Source of the DNA: CAWGXZ01 sp963826695
GTDB taxonomy: Bacteria > Pseudomonadota > Gammaproteobacteria > Burkholderiales > Burkholderiaceae_C
Direction: 5' to 3'
DNA: 64,000 nt
Assembly: GCA_963826695.1 (NCBI GenBank)
Contig: CAWGXZ010000008.1
Coordinates: 62,001 to 126,000 of the forward strand
Shown here: positions 56,201 to 64,000 of the stretch, piece after piece
Numbering within the stretch: position 1 is the stretch's first letter
Layout: the number at the start of each line of letters is the position of its first letter
Made by a program: the position numbers and the translations under genes
Notes under the pieces: model-generated
Seen by the model: only the letters and a program-made list of their open reading frames with translations
What the model was told of the DNA's origin: nothing
Databases searched by the model: none

Positions 56201-59200
56201 GCCGGTCACGTTCGCCGAGGCGAGCGTGCTGATCGTCGTGTCGGTGTCGATGCCGCTGACCGCCGTCGCCGTCAGCCTGTCGGCGATCACGTTGACCGCT
56301 GCGCCGTTGGTGTCGGTGACCGCGCCAGCACTGGTGAGCGTGACCGCGTCGCCTGCAGCCGTGACGGTGCCGAGCGTGATGTTGCCGCTGGTCGTGGTGC
56401 TCAGCGCCACGTTGCGGCCGGTGCCGCCTGCAGTGACGGTCGCAACCGCCAGGTCGCCTCCGGTCGCGTTCAGCGTGATCGCGCCGTCGGCGGTTGTCGC
56501 CGACGTCACCACCAGACCACCCGCGCTGTCGCTGATGTCGATCGCACCGGTGCCGGTCACGTTCGCCGAGGCGAGCGTGCTGATCGTCGTGTCGGTGTCG
56601 ATGCCGCTGACCGCCGTCGCCGTCAGCCTGTCGGCGATCACGTTGACCGCTGCGCCGTTGGTGTCGGTGACCGCGCCAGCACTGGTAAGCGTGACCGCGT
56701 CGCCCGCTGCCGTGACGGTGCCGAGCGTGATGTTGCCGCTGGTCGTGGTGCTCAGCGCCACGTTGCGGCCGGTGCCGCCTGCAGTGACGGTCGCAACCGC
56801 CAGGTCGCCTCCGGTCGCGTTGAGCGTGATCGCGCCGTCGGCGGTTGTCGCCGACGTCACCACCAGACCACCCGCGCTGTCGCTGATGTCGATCGCACCG
56901 GTGCCGGTCACGTTCGCCGAAAGCGAAGCAATCGTCGTTTCGATCGCACCGGCCGAGCCGATCCCGGTTGCCGCGGTGAGCGTCGCCTGGCCGCCGGTGT
57001 TGGTGATGCTCACCGCCGTGCCGCCGTCGACATCGGTGATTCCGCCTGCCGTTGCGGTAAGGGTAATCAGGCCGCCCTGGCTGAGCACCGCCCCGTTGTT
57101 CAAGCCGATGTCGCCGCTGTCGGATACCAACGTGACCGTGCCCGTCGAGGTCCCCGTTTGCTGCAACGCCGCTACCGTGACGCCGTCGGTCTCGGTAATG
57201 GCGATGTTGCCCGATGCCCCGCTGTTGGTCGCCGACAGCGTAGCCACCGTCGTCTCGATCGCATCGGCCGAGCCGATGCCCGTGGCTGCCGTCAACGTCG
57301 CCTGGCCGGCTGCATTGGTGATGCTCACCGCCGTGCCGCCGTCGGCATCGGTGATGCCGCCCGCCGTGGCCGTCAGGGTGACGAGGCCGCCCTGGCTGAG
57401 CACCGCGCCGTTGTTCAAGCCGATGTCGCCGCTGTCGGATACCAACGTGACCGTGCCCGTCGAGGTCCCCGTTTGCTGCAACGCCGCTACCGTGACGCCG
57501 TCGGTCTCGGTAATGGCGATGTTGCCCGATGCCCCGCTGTTGGTCGCCGACAGCGTAGCCACCGTCGTCTCGATCGCATCGGCCGAGCCGATGCCCGTGG
57601 CTGCCGTCAACGTCGCCTGGCCGGCTGCATTGGTGATGCTCACCGCCGTGCCGCCGTCGGCATCGGTGATGCCGCCCGCCGTGGCCGTCAGGGTGACCAG
57701 GCCGCCCTGGCCAAGCACCGCGCCGTTGTTCAGACCGATGTCGCCGGTGTTGGACACCAGCGTGACTGTGCCGGTCGAGGTCCCGGTCTGCTGCAGCGCC
57801 GCCACCGTGACGCCGTTGGTCTCGGTGATGGCGATGTTGCCGCCCGCACCGGTGTTGGTCGCCGACAGCGTGGCCACCGTCGTCTCGATCGCATCGGCCG
57901 AGCCGATGCCCGTGGCTGCCGTCAGCGTCGCCTGGCCGGCTGCATTGGTGATGCTCACCGCCGTGCCGCCGTCGGCATCGGTGATGCCGCCCGCCGTGGC
58001 CGTCAGGGTGATCAGGCCGTTCTGGCTGAGCACCGAGCCATTGTTCAGGCCGATGTCACCAGTGTTGGACACCAGTGTGACCGTGCCGGCCGCGTTGCCC
58101 GCATTGGTCTGCTGCAGCGCCGCCACCGTGACGCCGTTGGTCTCGGTGATGGCGATGTTGCCGCCCGCACCGGTGTTGGTCGCCGACAGCGTAGCCACCG
58201 TCGTCTCGATCGCATCGGCCGAGCCGATGCCCGTGGCTGCCGTCAGCGTCGCCTGGGCGCCGGTGTTAGTGATGCTCACCGCCGTGCCGCCGTCGGCATC
58301 GGTGATGCCGCCCGCCGTGGCCGTCAGGGTGACCAGGCCGCCCTGGCTGAGCACCGAGCCATTGTTCAGGCCGATGTCACCAGTGTTGGACACCAGCGTG
58401 ACTGTGCCGGTCGCGTTGCCCGCATTGGTCTGCTGCAGCGCCGCCACCGTCAGACCGTTGGTCTCGGTGATGGCGATGTTGCCGCCCGCACCGGTGTTGG
58501 TCGCCGATAGCGTGGCCACCGTCGTCTCGATCGCATCGGCCGAGCCGATGCCCGTGGCTGCCGTCAGCGTCGCCTGTCCCGTGGCGTTGACGATGTTCGC
58601 CGCCGTCGCCCCAGCAGTCGCGTCGGTGATCGCTCCGGCCGTGGCCGTCAGCGTGACGAGTCCGCCCTGGCTCAGCACCGAGCCGTCGTTCAGACCGATG
58701 TCGCCGGTGTTGGACACCAGCGTGACTGTGCCGGTCGCGTTGCCCGCATTGGTCTGCTGCAGCGCCGCCACTGTCAGACCGTTGGTCTCGGTGATGGCGA
58801 TGTTGCCGCCCGCACCGGTGTTGGTCGCCGACAGCGTAGCCACCGTCGTCTCGATCGCATCGGCCGAGCCGACGCCCGTGGCTGCGGTCAGCGTCGCCTG
58901 ACCGCGCAGCATTGGTGATGCTCACCGCCGTGCCGCCGTCGGCATCGGTGATGCCGCCCGCCGTGGCCGTCAGGGTGACCAGGCCGCCCTGGCTGAGCAC
59001 CGAGCCATTGTTCAGGCCGATGTCACCAGTGTTGGACACCAGCGTGACCGTGCCGGCCGCGTTGCCCGCATTGGTCTGCTGCAGCGCCGCCACCGTCAGA
59101 CCGTTGGTCTCGGTGATGGCGATGTTGCCGCCCGCACCGGTGTTGGTCGCCGACAGCGTAGCCACCGTCGTCTCGAGGGCATCGGCCGAGCCGACGCCCG

Positions 59201-62200
59201 TGGCTGCGGTCAGCGTCGCCTGACCCACAGCATTGGTGATGCTCACCGCCGTGCCGCCGTCGGCATCGGTGATGCCACCAGCCGTGGCCGTCAGGGTGAT
59301 CAGGCCGTTCTGGCTGAGCACCGCGCCGTTGTTCAGACCGATGTCACCGGTGTTGGACACCAGCGTGACTGTGCCGGTCGAGGTCCCGGTCTGCTGCAGC
59401 GCCGCCACCGTGACGCCGTTGGTCTCGGTGATGGCGATGTTGCCGCCCGCACCGGTGTTGGTCGCCGACAGCGTGGCCACCGTCGTCTCGATCGCATCGG
59501 CCGAGCCGATGCCCGTGGCTGCCGTCAGCGTCGCCTGGGCGGCTGCATTGGTGATGCTCACCGCCGTGCCGCCGTCGGCATCGGTGATGCCACCAGCCGT
59601 GGCCGTCAGGGTGACCAGGCCGCCCTGGCTGAGCACCGCGCCGTTGTTCAGACCGATGTCACCGGTGTTGGACACCAGCGTGACTGTGCCGGTCGAGGTC
59701 CCGGTCTGCTGCAGCGCCGCCACCGTGACGCCGTTGGTCTCGGTGATGGCGATGTTGCCGCCCGCACCGGTGTTGGTCGCCGACAGCGTGGCCACCGTCG
59801 TCTCGATCGCATCGGCCGAGCCGACGCCCGTGGCTGCGGTCAGCGTCGCCTGACCCACAGCATTGGTGATGCTCACCGCCGTGCCGCCGTCGGCATCGGT
59901 GATGCCGCCCGCCGTGGCCGTCAGGGTGACCAGGCCGCCCTGGCCAAGCACCGCGCCGTTGTTCAGACCGATGTCGCCGGTGTTGGACACCAGCGTGACT
60001 GTGCCGGTCGCGTTGCCCGCATTGGTCTGCTGCAGCGCCGCCACCGTCAGACCGTTGGTCTCGGTGATGGCGATGTTGCCGCCCGCACCGGTGTTGGTCG
60101 CCGACAGCGTGGCCACCGTCGTCTCGATCGCATCGGCCGAGCCGATGCCCGTGGCTGCCGTCAGCGTCGCCTGGCCGGCTGCATTGGTGATGCTCACCGC
60201 CGTGCCGCCGTCGGCATCGGTGATGCCGCCCGCCGTGGCCGTCAGGGTGATCAGGCCGTTCTGGCTGAGCACCGAGCCATTGTTCAGGCCGATGTCACCA
60301 GTGTTGGACACCAGCGTGACCGTGCCGGCCGCGTTGCCCGCATTGGTCTGCTGCAGCGCCGCCACCGTGACGCCGTTGGTCTCGGTGATGGCGATGTTGC
60401 CGCCCGCACCGGTGTTGGTCGCCGACAGCGTAGCCACCGTCGTCTCGATCGCATCGGCCGAGCCGATGCCCGTGGCTGCCGTCAGCGTCGCCTGGGCGCC
60501 GGTGTTAGTGATGCTCACCGCCGTGCCGCCGTCGGCATCGGTGATGCCGCCCGCCGTGGCCGTCAGGGTGACCAGGCCGCCCTGGCTGAGCACCGAGCCA
60601 TTGTTCAGGCCGATGTCACCAGTGTTGGACACCAGCGTGACCGTGCCGGCAGTGTTGCCGGTACCGGTCTGCTGCAGCGCCGCCACCGTGACGCCGTTGG
60701 TCTCGGTGATGTCGATGTTGCCCGTGGCCCCGGTGTTGGTCGCCGACAGCGTGGCCACCGTCGTCTCGATCGCATCGGCCGAGCCGATGCCCGTGGCTGC
60801 CGTCAGCGTCGCCTGTCCCGTGGCGTTGACGATGTTCGCCGCCGTCGCCCCAGCAGTCGCGTCGGTGATCGCTCCGGCCGTGGCCGTCAGCGTGACGAGT
60901 CCGCCCTGGCTCAGCACCGAGCCGTCGTTCAGACCGATGTCGCCGGTGTTGGACACCAGCGTGACTGTGCCGGTCGCGTTGCCCGCATTGGTCTGCTGCA
61001 GCGCCGCCACCGTCAGACCGTTGGTCTCGGTGATGGCGATGTTGCCGCCCGCACCGGTGTTGGTCGCCGACAGCGTGGCCACCGTCGTCTCGATCGCATC
61101 GGCCGAGCCGACGCCCGTGGCTGCCGTCAACGTCGCCTGGCCGGCTGCATTGGTGATGCTCACCGCCGTGCCGCCGTCGGCATCGGTGATGCCGCCCGCC
61201 GTGGCCGTCAGGGTGACCAGGCCGTTCTGGCTGAGCACCGAGCCATTGTTCAGGCCGATGTCACCAGTGTTGGACACCAGCGTGACTGTGCCGGCCGCGT
61301 TGCCCGCATTGGTCTGCTGCAGCGCCGCCACCGTCAGACCGTTGGTCTCGGTGATGGCGATGTTGCCGCCCGCACCGGTGTTGGTCGCCGACAGCGTGGC
61401 CACCGTCGTCTCGATCGCATCGGCCGAGCCGATGCCCGTGGCTGCCGTCAGCGTCGCCTGGGCGCCGGTGTTAGTGATGCTCGCCGTCGTGCCGCCGTCG
61501 GCGTCGGTGATGCCGCCAGCCGTGGCCGTCAGGGTGACGAGTCCGCCCTGGCTCAGTACCGAGCCGTCGTTCAGACCGATGTCACCCGTGGTCGACACCA
61601 GCCTGACCGTGCCGGCAGTGTTGCCGGTACCGGTCTGCTGCAGCGCCGCCACCGTGACGCCGTTGGTCTCGGTGATGTCGATGTTGCCCGTGGCCCCGGT
61701 GTTGGTCGCCGACAGCGTGGCCACCGTCGTCTCGATCGCATCGGCCGAGCCGATGCCCGTGGCTGCCGTCAGCGTCGCCTGTCCCGTGGCGTTGACGATG
61801 TTCGCCGCCGTCGCCCCAGCAGTCGCGTCGGTGATCGCTCCGGCCGTGGCCGTCAGCGTGACGAGTCCGCCCTGGCTCAGCACCGAGCCGTCGTTCAGAC
61901 CGATGTCGCCGGTGTTGGACACCAGCGTGACTGTGCCGGTCGCGTTGCCCGCATTGGTCTGCTGCAGCGCCGCCACTGTCAGACCGTTGGTCTCGGTGAT
62001 GGCGATGTTGCCGCCCGCACCGGTGTTGGTCGCCGACAGCGTGGCCACCGTCGTCTCGATCGCATCGGCCGAGCCGACGCCCGTGGCTGCCGTCAACGTC
62101 GCCTGGCCGGCTGCATTGGTGATGCTCACCGCCGTGCCGCCGTCGGCATCGGTGATGCCGCCCGCCGTGGCCGTCAGGGTGACCAGGCCGTTCTGGCTGA

Positions 62201-64000
62201 GCACCGAGCCATTGTTCAGGCCGATGTCACCAGTGTTGGACACCAGCGTGACCGTGCCGGCCGCGTTGCCCGCATTGGTCTGCTGCAGCGCCGCCACCGT
62301 CAGACCGTTGGTCTCGGTGATGGCGATGTTGCCGCCCGTACCGGTGTTGGTCGCCGACAGCGTAGCCACCGTCGTCTCGATCGCATCGGCCGAGCCGATG
62401 CCCGTGGCTGCCGTCAGCGTCGCCTGGGCGCCGGTGTTAGTGATGCTCGCCGTCGTGCCGCCGTCGGCGTCGGTGATGCCGCCAGCCGTGGCCGTCAGCG
62501 TGACGAGTCCGCCCTGGCTCAGTACCGAGCCGTCGTTCAGACCGATGTCACCCGTGGTCGACACCAGCCTGACCGTGCCGGCAGTGTTGCCGGTACCGGT
62601 CTGCTGCAGCGCCGCCACCGTGACGCCGTTGGTCTCGGTGATGTCGATATTGCCCGTGGCCCCGGTGTTGGTCGCCGACAGCGTGGCCACCGTCGTCTCG
62701 ATCGCATCGGCCGAGCCGATGCCCGTGGCTGCCGTCAGCGCCGCCTGTCCCGTGGCGTTGACGATGTTCGCCGCCGTCGCCCCAGCAGTCGCGTCGGTGA
62801 TCGCTCCGGCCGTGGCCGTCAGCGTGACGAGTCCGCCCTGGCTCAGCACCGAGCCGTCGTTCAGACCGATGTCGCCGGTGTTGGACACCAGCGTGACTGT
62901 GCCGGTCGCGTTGCCCGCATTGGTCTGCTGCAGCGCCGCCACCGTCAGACCGTTGGTCTCGGTGATGGCGATGTTGCCGCCCGCACCGGTGTTGGTCGCC
63001 GACAGCGTGGCCACCGTCGTCTCGATCGCATCGGCCGAGCCGACGCCCGTGGCTGCCGTCAGCGTCGCCTGGCCGGCAGCATTGGTGATGCTCACCGCCG
63101 TGCCGCCGTCGGCATCGGTGATGCCGCCCGCCGTGGCCGTCAGGGTGACCAGGCCGTTCTGGCTGAGCACCGCGCCGTTGTTCAGGCCGATGTCACCGGT
63201 GTTGGACACCAGCGTGACTGTGCCGGTCGCGTTGCCCGCATTGGTCTGCTGCAGCGCCGCCACTGTCAGACCGTTGGTCTCGGTGATGGCGATGTTGCCG
63301 CCCGCACCGGTGTTGGTCGCCGACAGCGTAGCCACCGTCGTCTCGATCGCATCGGCCGAGCCGATGCCCGTGGCTGCCGTCAGCGTCGCCTGGCCGGCTG
63401 CATTGGTGATGCTCACCGCCGTGCCGCCGTCGGCATCGGTGATGCCGCCCGCCGTGGCCGTCAGGGTGATCAGGCCGTTCTGGCTGAGCACCGAGCCATT
63501 GTTCAGGCCGATGTCGCCGAGTGTTGGACACCAACGTGACCGTGCCGGCCGCGTTGCCCGCATTGGTCTGCTGCAGCGCCGCTACCGTGACGCCGTTGGT
63601 CTCGGTGATGGCGATGTTGCCGCCCGCACCGGTGTTGGTCGCCGACAGCGTAGCCACCGTCGTCTCGATCGCATCGGCCGAGCCGATGCCCGTGGCTGCC
63701 GTCAACGTCGCCTGGCCGGCTGCATTGGTGATGCTCACCGCCGTGCCGCCGTCGGCATCGGTGATGCCGCCCGCCGTGGCCGTCAGGGTGACCAGGCCGC
63801 CCTGGCTAAGCACCGCGCCGTTGTTCAGACCGATGTCGCCGGTGTTGGACACCAGCGTGACTGTGCCGGTCGAGGTCCCGGTCTGCTGCAGCGCCGCCAC
63901 CGTGACGCCGTTGGTCTCGGTGATGGCGATGTTGCCGCCCGCACCGGTGTTGGTCGCCGACAGCGTAGCCACCGTCGTCTCGATCGCATCGGCCGAGCCG
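53228..64000 (-). CDS. Giant repetitive surface protein/adhesin, C-terminal part, with two frame breaks
   Basis: About 3,590 residues are visible and the N-terminus lies beyond 64000. The protein is almost entirely β-strand-forming Gly/Ala/Thr/Asn repeats with very few charged residues (units such as TLSATNTGAGGNIAITETNG and SANVTGTGAIDISDSAGG), as in filamentous haemagglutinin-like β-helix exoproteins. The last ~500 residues are non-repetitive and end in a Cys-containing region (FGCFNDFTCISSGG, SSDCEPKSGAG, PAGCEGG). The reading frame is broken by one extra base at ~58902-58908 and another at ~63519-63521; correcting both restores one frame. No outer-membrane anchor or LPXTG-type motif is visible, so the secretion route (two-partner, type I or other) depends on the missing N-terminus. 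The name adhesin is by architecture only. Confidence 0.8.
54740..56925 (-). repeat. Six tandem 351-bp repeats (117 residues)
   Basis: Unit landmarks are ASANVTGTGAIDISDSAGG, ITLNATGGDLAVASVTAGG and VIADRLTATAVSGIDTDTT. Equivalent points recur every 351 bases (for example ~54826, 55177, 55528). Neighbouring copies differ by only a few bases (such as ITTL versus ISTL, ASVTAGGNG versus ATVTAGGTG), indicating recent duplication or homogenisation. A more diverged copy lies at the left end. Confidence 0.85.
56930..64000 (-). repeat. About 22 tandem 315-324-bp repeats (105-108 residues), continuing past the window
   Basis: Unit landmarks are QATLTAATGIGSADAIETTV, GNIAITETNGVTVAALQQT and LVSNTGDIGLNNGSVLSQ. 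Spacing is 315 bases when the variable part is TGTSTGTV and 321 when it is TNAGNAAGTV; units with the ITDATAGATAANIVNATG ending are three bases longer. Three-unit blocks recur exactly 966 bases apart (landmarks at 60841, 61807 and 62773), a higher-order repeat. Confidence 0.88.

Noticed and set aside
54285..58901. A 1538-codon open frame on the plus strand opposite the repeat protein
   Set aside because: It is the antisense of the tandem repeats. A stop-free repeat unit with GC-rich codons keeps several frames open over its whole length; the composition (Val/Pro/Ala/Ser only) and lack of a ribosome site argue against a gene. The minus-strand frame has the β-repeat pattern and a unique C-terminus.
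56930..64000. CRISPR-like regular repeats
   Set aside because: Period 315-324 bp and coding throughout, with no short repeat/unique spacer pattern.

Overview
The window is high-GC DNA with the gene content of a betaproteobacterium, most likely in the Burkholderiales. This is inferred from the protein families and from GC-rich codon use; there is no rRNA or other marker to fix the genus. It falls into four blocks.

(1) 1-13.8 kb, plus strand: a defence island. It holds a Fic protein (5' end cut by the window edge), the type I restriction-modification genes hsdM, hsdS and hsdR with a YhcG/DUF1016 nuclease inserted between hsdS and hsdR, a zinc metallopeptidase, and an McrB/McrC pair. hsdM and the metallopeptidase each carry one frame break, and hsdS is shattered by many. 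As written the type I modification arm is not translatable, while HsdR, the DUF1016 nuclease and McrBC are intact.

(2) 13.9-19.6 kb: metabolic and secreted genes. A LysR regulator and an aldehyde dehydrogenase lie on the minus strand. Divergent from them on the plus strand are a YbfB/YjiJ-type MFS transporter and a carboxymuconolactone decarboxylase-family protein. A signal-peptide DNA/RNA endonuclease follows, translationally coupled to a small conserved ORF.

(3) 19.6-53.1 kb, minus strand: one unidirectional type VI secretion (T6SS) array. Read in the direction of transcription it is: Ser/Thr kinase, FHA protein, Sel1-like lipoprotein, PP2C phosphatase, TPR-methyltransferase, VgrG, PAAR-like DUF4280, DUF4123 adaptor, a TssB-TssC fusion paralogue, TssK, TssL (OmpA domain), TssM, TagF, TssA, TssB, TssC, Hcp, TagJ, TssE, TssF, TssG, ClpV, then two uncharacterised genes here called A and B. 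The kinase, phosphatase, FHA protein and TagF suggest post-translational (threonine-phosphorylation) control of assembly. No TssJ is seen. Genes A and B are the remains of a tandemly duplicated two-gene module whose middle has collapsed: A (intact), B' (nonsense and truncated), A' (C-terminal remnant, frameshifted), B (intact). This is the best candidate for an undescribed cargo or accessory module.

(4) 53.2-64 kb, minus strand: the C-terminal part of a giant repetitive surface protein. It has about six 351-bp repeats and about 22 repeats of 315-324 bp, including a 966-bp three-unit super-repeat, and two single-base frame breaks. Its N-terminus lies beyond the right edge.

No tRNA, rRNA, CRISPR array or complete insertion sequence was recognised.
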